A DNA stretch of 12,890 nt from Tieghemiomyces parasiticus (Eukaryota > Kickxellomycota > Dimargaritomycetes > Dimargaritales > Dimargaritaceae): NCBI GenBank assembly GCA_027575765.1, contig JANBPT010001179.1:1-12890 (forward strand), given 5' to 3'. The position numbers were made by a program, and so were the translations under genes. Position 1 is the stretch's first letter, and every line of letters starts with the position of its first letter. Under the pieces are notes generated by a model. The model did no database searches and was not told the DNA's origin. It saw only the letters and a program-made list of their open reading frames with translations. This document shows, piece by piece, positions 1 through 8,656 of the stretch.

Positions 1-1586
1 GTGTCAGGTCCGTACAGCCGTACCGCGGGCCGGCCGCGCGGATTCTGCGGGTCGAGCGTGAGCTCCACCGAGCAGAGCTGCTCTATCCAATGCCCAAGGT
101 TGGTGGAGTGGAGGAGAAGGGTAGGTGTAAATGGTATTAGAGAGAAAAGGCTGATATCCGGGGATGGGGGTTTACGATGAGAGCAAAGTCCGTCCGCGCC
201 CACCATATCCGTGCAGATCGCAGCCAAGTGACGAAATCTGGTTAGAACACGGACGACATAACTCTCTAACCTCCACACACACACACACATACAGACCCAT
301 CCCTATCACTTACCTAGAGCGACCCGACGCGTCAAAGTGGCGTACCGCTTAGTCCGCGGTTCCAGTACCCACATATCCCGGTCAATTTCGTCCAAAACGG
401 CCCAGATGGATTGGTACCGCTTGGCCAGAGCCTGGCAGCCATGGATGATCGCTTGAAACCAGGCCTCAGGTTCCGTTTCCCCCAGTATGAAGGTCTCAGG
501 CAGTTCTGCTTGGAACGAGGGTAGCGACCGCGGGAAATCCGGCGGTAGCTGTACGTGGACCGGGTGCACGCGGCCCACAGAGTCGCTAGATATTCCAGGA
601 CGTGGCGCGGTAGTGATGGACAGAGTATTACACATCTATAAATATACACCACACAATCATGTCGAGCAAAAAGCTATACGTCCCACGACGGAAAGCAAGG
701 AGGAGGAGGGGCAGTAAACGACGGGATTGGCAACGGTAGCTTATATATATATACCCCTCCACTACCACCACGCGGAAATCCAAGGTTGTACTTACCTAAA
801 CCGTAGCGTGACCCGCGACAGACAGCTCGAGATCGATTCCACGGCCTCCCACCCGACTCCCTCAAGGTTAGCGAGGAGCATCTGGAGATATACTGGCTCG
901 ATTGCGATAGGCCCATCTTTCGGCGTCGCCGTTTCCTCCTATTGATAGGTTGGTTTCAAGTGAACAAATGGAGTAAAAGGTGTGTGTGGGGGGGGGAGAG
1001 GGCGACACGACAAGTGGGTTAGACCACAGTAGCGCTGAATAGTTTTGTCGTTGGTGTAGGAAACCTTACTATATAAGCCCGAGTCCCATCAGTCGTTATT
1101 TTGGTATATATATATATTTTTCCACGCCCTTCTCCACCCTCTCCTCTTCCACCTCATACATCTAGGGACCAACCTACCAGGATATCTCGCAGGTCGTGCC
1201 AGAAGGCGTCGATGGTCTGGCACTGGGAAAGCCGTTGCTTGATTCGATCCCTATGAGGCGCCAGACGGACCTCGAAGGCCTCGGTGGACCGAATGGTCAG
1301 TCGACTCGGGTTCCCATCGGGGACATGGATATGGACCGGAAATTGTTCATTCTAGGTGGTAAGGGTTGGGAGAACATTTTGGGGATAAGTAAGGTGGTAT
1401 GGGTCCCTTGGAATCATCACACGTCGGACCGCGAATAAGGAAGCTCTTCTACCGGCGAAGTCTGGAACCCACCGAAAAATCCTCACACTATGGTGGCCTG
1501 ATATCTACCTTGATGTTTAGGAAGCCCCGAAACTCAGTCCCGGCGCGGTTAACCGGGACAAGTAGAGGGAATGGATGGCTACTCAT
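1..1586 (-). CDS. FANCL: FANCL-like E3 ubiquitin ligase, 5' part of gene (runs off left edge)
   Basis: Five exons on the minus strand: 1509-1586, 1178-1351, 796-938, 314-585 and 1-82 (continues off the window). Intron phases agree at all four junctions (0, 0, 2, 1), giving 249 codons without a stop. Donors are GTAGAT, GTAGGT, GTAAGT and GTAAGT; acceptors are all TAG. The start ATG (1584-1586) opens a short N-terminal segment followed by EFRGF, as in FANCL ELF domains. Residues about 1-84 fit the ELF domain, and about 87 onward the double-RWD (URD) domain. The strongest match is the family signature LDEIDR (196-201) followed by WVLEP (204-208), then RRVAL and, across the last intron, VELTLDP (228-234), aligning without gaps to the vertebrate protein. 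In the family, the URD binds FANCD2/FANCI and the C-terminal RING recruits the UBE2T-type E2 in the nucleus to monoubiquitinate FANCD2 during crosslink repair. The RING (roughly the last third of a family length near 375) lies outside the window. Identification rests on remembered family sequence, not a search. Confidence 0.93.
83..313 (-). other. FANCL intron 4 with AC microsatellite
   Basis: The intron is 231 bases. The donor is GTAAGT at 308-313 and the acceptor ATAG ends at 83. A CTAAT branch-like motif (reverse complement of 136-140) lies 53 bases before the acceptor and is followed by a clean pyrimidine tract without AG. Joining here turns a stop immediately after the donor into a continuous URD segment. 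An (AC)n run sits at about 273-289 within the intron. Confidence 0.85.
586..795 (-). other. FANCL intron 3 with TA microsatellite
   Basis: The intron is 210 bases, phase 2, with donor GTAAGT at 790-795 and acceptor CTAG ending at 586. A TA dinucleotide run lies at about 741-752. Splicing joins TLRF to SDSVGR, which matches the family layout of the first RWD strand pair. Confidence 0.8.
939..1177 (-). other. FANCL intron 2 with TA and poly-G tracts
   Basis: The intron is 239 bases, phase 0, with donor GTAGGT at 1172-1177 and acceptor AATAG ending at 939. It holds a (TA)6 run at 1105-1116 and a run of nine G on the plus strand near 988-996, that is, poly-C on the sense strand upstream of the acceptor. 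Confidence 0.8.
1352..1508 (-). other. FANCL intron 1
   Basis: The intron is 157 bases, phase 0, with donor GTAGAT (a weak consensus) and acceptor CCTAG ending at 1352. It separates the 26-codon first exon from the second exon. An alternative long minus reading frame runs through the intron but does not join in frame to either exon. Confidence 0.8.
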
Positions 1587-2804
1587 GACCTCTGGGAACA
1601 GTCAAATTCCAACGGACAGAATGAGCGCGGGCGTGGGAGGTGAAAGGGCGGCAGAGACCGAAAGATGGCAATACGTCTGCCAATGGGTTTACAGTGTGCA
1701 TTCAGAAGTAATGGTGCTGGCCACCTCGGGTTGAACAAGGCTTCAAGGACTATTCCACCGCGAACGGGGTAATTGCAAACTCCCATTTCGAAAACTAAAT
1801 GAGCTTAAAAACTCAATCGTAACGACAAGCTCTTCAGATACCGGAAGCTGCTCGGGCAAAGGCGGGTGGGTCAGTTGACTTGGGTTTTATAGTTGCAGTA
1901 CTGGTACAGTATACGGATAGAAAAAGGGGAAGTAGGAACGCAACTATAAAAAGGGAAGGAGCGTAAAGAGCAAATAAAAGATGCTTGAAAGGGGAAAGGG
2001 ACAAAAACGTAACGCAACTCAAAGAAAATAATGCGGACCGCTCGTTAGGTATGGCTCCGACCGGTTGAACCTGATCCGACGGGCGGAACAACTACAACCA
2101 CAGGGAAAATCCAGAGCCGGGGAGCGGCGGCGAATATGGGAGGACAGCGCTTCTATGGCGGGGCCGGCCTTCTACGCCAAGACACTGTCTGTTGAAGGCG
2201 GTGACGAGCGACCCTACCGATAATTAACGCCTTTATCTACGCCACACATCGACCGTCATTCTGGACGGTCACTGCAGCATGTCCAAGGGAAGACGGAAAA
2301 GTTGGCGTTAGAAAAATATGAAATACTGTCCGATTGTCGTACTCGGCGAACGGAGAAGGGAATCGATCAGCGGCGGCAGCAAGGGGACACCATGACGCAG
2401 GGCATCAGCCTGACCAGCGCACCACCTGGGCAATTAGGGGGAGGGGGCGCACCGTTCGACTAGGAATACTGACAAGGCCCAGGCGCGACACGGGCTAGCG
2501 GGGTGAACGACAAAGGTTAAGCAGCGAGCAGAGTCATTTGTAGAAAATTGAGAACGACGAAGGGAGTAGAGAAGAAGGTGGAGTTCGGGATAAAGCAGGT
2601 ACGGAACGCGAAGGAAGGGAATAAGCGGGACAGATGGTGCACATTGCAGAGAAATATAGGAACCATAGGCACCTCTGGCACGACCGTTGGACGGAACCAG
2701 GTGCCGAGGGGGCGAGAAGTTGCCACTGCGAGTCGAGCCGGAGAAAGACCGGGTGAGTAAGCGAAGGAGGGAGCGGAGAGCACAACGGATTTAACTTGCG
2801 CACC
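1587..2804. other. Intergenic: FANCL 5' flank and igo1 3' flank
   Basis: No convincing gene is seen in these 1.2 kb. The side near 1587 should hold the FANCL promoter and 5' UTR, and the side near 2804 the 3' end of igo1 (both genes are on the minus strand). Visible details are a perfect TATAAAAAGG string on the plus strand at 1945-1954 with no recognised plus gene behind it, and a 7-bp inverted repeat at 2251-2270. Reading frames on the minus strand at 1834-2091 and 2517-2803 are pyrimidine-rich, low-complexity translations typical of flanks, so they are not called as genes. Confidence 0.6.
2251..2270. repeat. Short inverted repeat
   Basis: GACCGTC and GACGGTC form a perfect 7-bp stem around a 6-base loop. 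It is isolated, lacks a T-run and lies in intergenic DNA. It may be chance or part of a regulatory site. Confidence 0.4.
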
Positions 2805-3428
2805 CTACATTTGGGGACCCTTTCCCTGTGTGCTTAGCGGCAGGGGCTGGGCTGCGCCGACGGGCGACTTAAACTCGGCCTCGGGATTGGCTGCCGACGG
2901 CGGCAGCGACGTCACGGGTGCGGGGGTCAGCCGGTTGGAACTCGCCAGGGACCCGGGAGACAGGGGCTCGCGAGGAAGCGAGGTATCCTTGACGGGCGAG
3001 CTGGCCAGCTTCTCGGCCTGGGTGCAGGTGGGCATCAGGGCCGGGTTCTGATGCGGGATGTTATCCGGGGAGGGGTGCTGCTCACCGACGGGCAGTGTGT
3101 TCTTTCCGGCCTTGGAAAGGGCATAGTCACCACTGTCAAAGTACTTGCGCTCCTTGACCTTATGGTTAAGAATGTCCTTGCGGGAGGGCAGCTTGCCGTA
3201 GAGACGGAACATCTTTTTTTCCTCCTCGGTCATTTTCTGTGAGAGGGGGGATACATAGGGGCGAATGGGGGAGGAAAGGCAAGCAGGAGGTGAGGGCGGA
3301 GAGATTAGAGGCAGAGACGGGGCTGAGGGTGACAAGCAAGGCAGCACCGGGTGAACGGACAAACCTGGGTCCGTTCCAAATAGAATACTTACGGTCACAT
3401 CGACCTTCTGCTGTCTGGCAGGCAACAT
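2805..3428 (-). CDS. IGO1: Endosulfine/Igo1 family PP2A-B55 inhibitor
   Basis: Two exons, 3393-3428 (12 codons) and 2805-3236, encode 155 residues after removal of a phase-0 intron. The core is unmistakable: FRLYGKLP (22-29), KDIL (32-35), then KERKYFDSGDYALSKAG with FDSGDY at 45-50. Ser47 (codon 3132-3134) is the residue that Greatwall/Rim15 kinase phosphorylates in this family. The phosphoprotein then binds and inhibits PP2A with its B55 (Cdc55-type) subunit, controlling mitotic entry, quiescence and mRNA fate in yeasts. The HPSPDNIPH block (66-74) after the core is also typical of fungal members. The tail (about 80-155) is Pro/Ser-rich and probably disordered, with SP/TP sites including a full CDK-type SPVK at 92-95. 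The start gives an N-terminus (QQKVDVTKMTEEE) of the fungal type with conserved KVD. The 5' intron placement near the N-terminus is common in fungi. Confidence in family and structure is very high. Confidence 0.96.
   Translation of the reverse strand: MLPARQQKVDVTVSILFGTDPGLSVHPVLPCLSPSAPSLPLISPPSPPACLSSPIRPYVSPLSQKMTEEEKKMFRLYGKLPSRKDILNHKVKERKYFDSGDYALSKAGKNTLPVGEQHPSPDNIPHQNPALMPTCTQAEKLASSPVKDTSLPREPLSPGSLASSNRLTPAPVTSLPPSAANPEAEFKSPVGAAQPLPLSTQGKGPQM
3237..3392 (-). other. igo1 intron, in frame and stop-free
   Basis: The intron has donor GTAAGT (3387-3392) and acceptor CACAG (ending 3237), 156 bases. A CTAAT branch-like motif (reverse complement of 3304-3308) precedes an AG-free pyrimidine tract. 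The length is a multiple of three and the reading frame through it has no stop, so an unspliced message would encode 207 residues with a 52-residue insert of Pro/Ser/Leu-rich low-complexity sequence. The strong splice signals and the conserved KVD-to-KMTEEE junction argue that the spliced form is the main product. Confidence 0.92.
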
Positions 3429-4577
3429 GGTGATGGTAAGGCGGCAAGGCAGGGGAGAGTTGCGGGAAGCTACGGCAACCGGGAGTAGGACGGACGGATG
3501 CTGGAAAGTTGGGATGGATTGGAGACACGCAGGCAGGGGAAATAACCGCGGTGCGAGATGGTACAGGGCAAGGGCAGTAGCGGATGAGGAGGGAGGTTGG
3601 CAGATTACCAGGTGTAGTAAATGGGAGTTAAGAAGCTGAGTTAGTCTGGCTGCTGCTGCCGCTATTCCGTACCGAGCTGGACAGCGAAGGAATCAGGGTG
3701 ATGGAGGCTCATCCGGCGGTTCGAAAAAAAAAAGGGCCCAAGGAGCGATGAGTGGTGTCGCAAAAGATCCGTATCGAAGAGGTGCTAGTCGATGGGCGAT
3801 GAAGTAGGGGGGGCAGCGCACGCGGAGAGCAGGTCTAAAATGGATGGGAGGTGTTGTTACCCTGAAGCGAGAGGGTATCGCCAGCCTCACCCCACACTAC
3901 ACAGCACTGTACACCCCTCCTTGTGTGTCCTGGTATCACTTTGACCTCCCATCCTCGTCACCTACCCTCCTCCCCAAGCACACCTGCATCGGAACGCAAG
4001 TTGCAGAAAAGGTATAAGGTGAAAGGTAGAGCCTGGGTGGTGGAACAGGCGCAGTGATGACACGAGCGACGAGGAAAGGAGTAAGGCCCACGAGATTAGG
4101 ATGGGGCAATATGCGAACGGATACAGGTTACGTCGAAGCGGCAGGTCCGGCCGGTAAACCAAAGTTGTGCCCTACGTTAACGTATCTCCGTATCCGCCAC
4201 TCAGTGGACACTCCCTTCCGGATAGCAGTGCTAAGTATAAACAACAGGTGAGTGTAAAAGGCATACCCCACGAGCTGCCAGGGGAGAGAGTGGGATACGC
4301 CTCGTCTGGGGACAACTTGGGATGCGCCTGGACCACTGACATACCATCAATCACCCACCCGCACAGAACCGGATTGGCAGGCGAGGGTGGGGGGGGGGGC
4401 AGGGGGCCTTGCATATCAACTAGGCAACCTCACAGCCACCGCTACCACACGCCCTGGCCAGAGACTGGCCTGTCTTGGACGCAGCTGTGCAAGTAAAAGG
4501 CCGTGGAACAAGCAGGCGCGGGGTTCCTACATTGTTCGACTGGACTCTACACCCATGCCTCTCGACCCCATGGCTGC
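3429..4577. other. igo1 5' flank; no resolved gene
   Basis: Minus-strand pyrimidine-rich DNA (for example about 3960-4090) upstream of igo1 is compatible with its promoter and 5' UTR. A GTAGGT donor-like site on the minus strand at 3961-3966 could begin a 5' UTR intron, but no partner acceptor was settled. The minus frame at about 4240-4350 has codon third positions rich in G/C and might be a stray exon (protein with HPKLSPDEAYP), but no joining was found. An 11-base poly-G run lies at 4389-4399. A plus-strand donor-like GTGAGT occurs at 4249-4254 without a supported gene. Confidence 0.45.
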
Positions 4578-4831
4578 TCATGCGAGGTCAGGTCGACTTC
4601 CACAAGACTCTGACCTTTCATTCAGAATTACGGCAGCCCACTGCACCGCGGGCCAGCGGCTCGGGATGGCGATCGGGGAATAAAAAAATATACCCGTAAC
4701 TAGTAAAAAATACCTACCTCGAGTGCGCTAGGGTGTGTGGATACCTCGGGAACAGGACGCTTCTCGCGGGCGGGGGCTGGGTAGATAAAAATGACTGTGG
4801 CCAGGAGGGTGGAGCAGAGACAAGTGGGCAT
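4578..4831 (-). CDS. Possible short secreted peptide precursor
   Basis: Two candidate exons: 4718-4831 (38 codons, ending at donor GTAGGT, phase 0) and 4578-4640 (20 codons plus stop, after a GTGCAG acceptor, phase 0), giving 58 residues. The intron would be 77 bases, shorter than those of FANCL and igo1. The first exon opens with ATG and reads as a signal peptide: a hydrophobic run at residues 8-17 (TLLATVIFIY), then PAPA as a plausible signal-peptidase site at 18-21, then REKR (22-25), a dibasic Kex2-type site, followed by PVPEV. The mature part would be about 33 residues with one Cys. No family is recognised. The signal-like start, the dibasic site and the strong donor are seen directly; secretion and processing are inferred. 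The second exon is the weakest part: another acceptor further downstream is possible, and the first exon could belong to a larger protein. Confidence 0.35.
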
Positions 4832-6313
4832 TCAAGCGCATTAGGATAAGACAAATGAACCATGCAAGGGCATAGAGCGCGAACACGTTTGGGCGGCAGG
4901 ATCGTTGCAGAGTCTAGCACTTATAGAAGTGCTGGGCGGCTGACTGGGCTAACCGATAGCTATACACGTTCAGGGAAACGAGCAAAGAAGTTACCCAAAG
5001 ACCCTCATACGTACGTACAGTCCGTGAGTGGGGAATGACACGCAATTCACACGTGTGACGAGTAGCGGTTGGTTAGGGACCAATCGGGAAGGAGCGGGGT
5101 GTGAAGCACGACGACGGCTATCGAGTAAAGTGACTGGTCAATAAATGGCCTACAAAGTAGGTTGGGGATGCGATTAGATGGGCAAAACCTCAAGGCGAAA
5201 CGGACAGAGGCAAGGAATGTGAGGGAAAAACGTAAAAGGTGGTGGAGGAAGAGGAGAGGGAGGAGGTGAACAAGTGAGAGAGGGGGAGGCAAGGTGAGTT
5301 TGGAGGAACTAGAGGCTTAATGAGAGAGTGCGTGTGAGGCTGGGAGGGCGGGGAGGGGGAGCTAACAGGCCAGGTAGCAAAGGACAATGAAGAGGGGCAC
5401 ATATAACGATCTAGGGTGGGAACTCGGGGATAGTGGGCGAGTCGGATGACGCTGCACGGAGGCCTAGTCGGGTGCGGGGAACAGCACGCAAGTTGTGGGA
5501 AGGGTAAGCGGCGGCGCATTCTAGGGCGTAGGTTCGTGGGTCTGAGGGGCATGCAAAACCTATGAAATGCTTGCGTGTTAAACCTGATATACCGATAGAC
5601 CAATGTCGCTCACAACCCCAGTCTCACCCTCTCCATCGGTACACAGCGCACACACACACACATACCATGTTCCACGTCTTACGGGTTTCGTCATGGCCAT
5701 CGGACACTTCTTAGTGGACCACGCTAAAGTCGCACGGTGGCAAGCCCCCGCAAGTCCTCCGGATTTGTCTAAAGCCTATTGCTCTCCAGGGCTAATGTTA
5801 TCCTGACACAAATCCCTCGCCTTTCCTTTCGCAACGTCGAATCGGCGCATATCTATGTGGGTGGGCGGGTGTCGGGAGGTGAGGGACTAGGCGAGATTCC
5901 TCCTGTAGTGGCAACTGGCCTTGAGCCTCCTGAGCCGACAGGAACTTTTACCCCTGGAGAGGTGTCAGAGCGATTGGCTAGGGGTCAAGGTATCACCCGC
6001 TCATGAAACCGACCTACGCCGTACCAATAGTCTTTTTAGTACAGATGGTCAGTCCGCCCGATAAACAAAGAGACTATGATGCCGATGGAACTTTAGTTAA
6101 AAGATCAGGGGTTTCGCAATCCCTCTCCCCACATTATCAACTCTACGGTCACGCAGATAAGGCTATATGTGTCTGCGAGGTGAACACCCTCGGCCAGTAG
6201 GCGAGGGATAGCGAACGCGCCCATGTCTTCAACCTGGCCAAGAGGGATGAGGATGGGTTATAGTGGTATTGGATGGGAGGGGGGCTCTGTCATTCCTCCT
6301 CCCCCAGTAGAGC
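4832..6313. other. No resolved gene; strand-skewed low-complexity DNA
   Basis: From about 5200 to 5380 the plus strand is strongly purine-rich (GA tracts), so minus-strand frames here translate to Ser/Pro/Leu low-complexity sequence and are not called as genes. A (CA)n run lies at about 5648-5662. Between 5779 and 6200 two plus-strand frames overlap by ATGA at 6003-6006 and look moderately protein-like, but they have A/T-rich third positions, no recognised motif and no clean splice partners. The minus strand is also partly open there. I see nothing that can be called. Confidence 0.45.
5648..5662. repeat. CA dinucleotide microsatellite
   Basis: An uninterrupted (CA)n tract lies in non-coding DNA. 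Confidence 0.8.
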
Positions 6314-8180
6314 TCAGGGGTTATCGGCATCGGACCAACTGGAGCTACCGGATTCATTTCCGCAGTCCTCGTCTAGGTCCATCAGCCAGTCAGCTTCCGA
6401 ACTGCTTCCATCGGGTGATCTTGGTGCAGGCTGTTGGAAGGCAGCGGTCTTGGCGTTCCGGCGTCGGGTGATAGCCTCATCGATAATTATTATTTTTTTA
6501 AAAAAGTGGTGTCGTAGAGTGTGCGTAATCGCGGTGATAGGAGTATTAATGCTATCTACTCTCTGTTTACCCAGACCCATTTTCTCGGAGATAACGACGA
6601 CCATTTGAAGCCAAAAAAGGGCCATGCGGCTATTACCCGCGACTAACTCACTTGGCGACTAGACCGAAGCAGCGAGTGGTGGGTGGCTTGAACTAGACCT
6701 GCGACAAGGCACGAGGTGAATGCAGGGCTGGATGGCTAAAGAGAACATGAGAGTAGGTGCCGATGGTAGAGGTTATAGCAGCTTACCATCTAGACCGATG
6801 GCATCCATTATACTAGGCAGACCCAAATTTCGATTAAGCATTACTTACCGCCAGGGCCGTCGTGGCATCAACTGCACAAGGCAGGGGGAAGCCGTCGGCC
6901 GCCATGAGATCCTTGACTCGGCCGAGAGACTCGGCAATGGAAATCACGTACGCTGCCTGGGCCCTAAATCTGGAGGTTGGTTTGTGAGTGGGAAATTAGG
7001 CCGGTGGCCAGGTAGAACACCGTCTTTCGAACTTCACGCCATGGATTATTGTGAGAAGGTCATCACAGTAGCTTGAGGATTCCGTTTTCTACAAAAGCAC
7101 CTCCCCCGTCAGGGCTTACCTTTCAAAGTACTCGGCGGAAAACACGCTGGCAAGCTCGCGGGGAAGCTGGTCCGTTATCCATCCTGCTTGTAGGGATAGA
7201 TGGTCGCCGTTTACTAAATATGGTGGAAAGCGACATGGCGTTGTCGATAGGAGAGGAAGGACGAGTGGTTAGAACTATCCATATCTAGCTTAGGGTCAAT
7301 GTTGATGAATGCATGCAAAAAAAAAGTACCGCAGTGAAACACCTACTTAACAGGCCCCCACGGAAGGTCATTGTAATCTCCTGCAGCACCGGCACATGTT
7401 TAGCAACTGCCTGGGGGAGATTGGTAGGAAAGGTGGGCACCATGGTGCAGTCTGATGTGAAGGTCGGTTTGGTCAAGTCATTAGGCAATAGGCTACAATA
7501 GTCACTGCACCACCACTCGGCGATTACACCAGGTTTTAAACATGAACGATCCTATGTACCCGACGTAAGCGGTATATCGGGCCACCCACCTAGTTGCTCC
7601 TGGGTACTGTTCCTACACAAACTGGCTACCTTGAAGCCCTTTTGCAGCCACAGCTCGCACCAGTCGGTTAATAGGGAGTCGCTATTTAGCCATAGCTTGC
7701 TGGGGTTGTAGGTGGCATCGGATCTGGTATGGAGAACCCGACAGAAGAAATGAGGCGCATATATATTTTTTTCCGGGAGGGGGGTGGTTAAGTAGGTTAT
7801 TGCATGGAAGCAGTTGGGGATTGCAGGGTTTCCTAAGTTGCCACCATAGTACGGAGTGCCCAGCGGTGGTGGTTCTGAGCTCCGAGCCTTGGTATTGAAA
7901 GATGGCCTTACTGCAGTCGCACCGGTACCGATCCTGGCCAGGCACACAGTGGGGAGACGCTCAGGCTAGATCTGCGGCGGGCAGTGGCCTGGCCGCTCAC
8001 TTCAACTGGCGGACGGATAGTTCCGGCGGTTATCGAGGTGGCCGGTTGCCGAAGAACCATGTCAACGCGGAGCTGAAGCTGATTGTCGACAGCTCCTGAC
8101 TTGTCTAACCCCTTTGGGCGATGAATGCGAGGCAACTGTAAGGTATGCGTGATGGTACATTGGGAGGCGTCGAGGTCCAT
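6314..8180 (-). CDS. Seven-exon gene, product not recognised
   Basis: Exons on the minus strand: 7912-8180, 7630-7723, 7347-7410, 7120-7213, 6849-6963, 6652-6735 and a last exon ending in TGA at 6314-6316. The last exon begins at 6475 (293 residues in total) or, using a CAG acceptor, at 6562 (322 residues). All six junctions keep frame (phases 2, 0, 1, 2, 0, 0), with donors GTAAGG, GTAGCC, GTAGGT, GTAAGC, GTAAGT and GTGAGT and branch-like CTAAT/CTAAC motifs 31-69 bases before three acceptors. The product has an N-terminal region rich in beta-type residues (1-89), a central part with WCELWLQKGFK (111-121) and a likely alpha-helical stretch containing FERAQAAYVISIAESLGRV (172-190), and a tail with RRR followed by a Ser/Asp/Glu-rich acidic end (DLDED). 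No signal peptide or membrane segment is apparent. The basic-acidic tail suggests a nuclear or complex-forming protein, which is inference only. Family unknown. The weakest points are the GTAGCC donor of exon 2 and the start of the last exon. Confidence 0.62.
7724..7911 (-). other. Intron 1 of the unrecognised gene
   Basis: The intron is 188 bases, phase 2, with donor GTAAGG and acceptor ACCAG. An alternating TA run followed by poly-T lies at about 7759-7772. Splicing joins VRL to QSDATYNP. Confidence 0.55.
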
Positions 8181-8469
8181 ACTGATCGGGGTTTAAATGG
8201 CAGGTAGCGATAAACGGGCGATCGGATGCTTACGGTGCTGACGAGAGGCAGAAGCAGATGCGGGTCGTATTTTGGAAATCAGCTGGGTGGTCCAAACTGC
8301 TGACTCATTGCCAACGGCTAGATTCGGAAGTGGAGTGGAAGTAAGGGAGACGTGAATCGAAAATACGGAGGAAGCAACCCGGACGTCGGGCTTTATCATC
8401 TAAGAACGGGCTGCATCTGGGTATGCTGGCCAGGGTACATACAGCATATAGTTGGAGGGTTCACCTACA

Positions 8470-8656
8470 CCCTGCTTTGGTTGTTGAACTCTGCGCCATA
8501 AAGCCTGCTGGTGCATCCATGGAACTCAAAATGACGTAGGAGTCGAGCCGGGCTCGGCCAGATCGCCAACCTGCGACTGCGGCCATCAAACAGAATGGAT
8601 GGACCGCGTTGCAGCTCCCTATCCTTCACCGACCGATCTTCGCTTGATGAGCCCAC
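8470..8656 (-). CDS. Candidate internal or terminal exon, unknown protein
   Basis: The minus frame reads as ordinary protein (ELQRGPSILFDGRSRRLAIW in the middle, then LLRHFEFHG) and ends either at the GTAGGT donor at 8463-8468 or at an in-frame TAG just beyond it. One possible upstream partner ends at the GTAAGT donor at 8749-8754, entering through a GATAG acceptor near 8621, but the presumed intron lacks a pyrimidine tract. No family recognised. Confidence 0.2.

Noticed and set aside
306..652. Alternative minus frames extending beyond FANCL exon 4
   Set aside because: The extension above 585 is intron 3 sequence; the URD match and intron phases fix the exon at 314-585.
2805..3428. The uninterrupted 207-codon frame as the normal igo1 product
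   Set aside because: Strong donor, branch motif and acceptor remove 52 codons and restore the conserved N-terminus; the unspliced form is kept only as a possible isoform.
4387..4683. Plus-strand frame containing the string TAAHC, resembling the trypsin active-site histidine motif
   Set aside because: No other trypsin feature (IVGG start, catalytic Asp, GDSGG) is present in any frame nearby, and the minus strand here fits the candidate peptide gene. Judged a chance match.
5190..5603. A 137-codon minus-strand frame
   Set aside because: The translation is Ser/Pro/Leu low complexity produced by polypyrimidine DNA, with no motif and no splice support.
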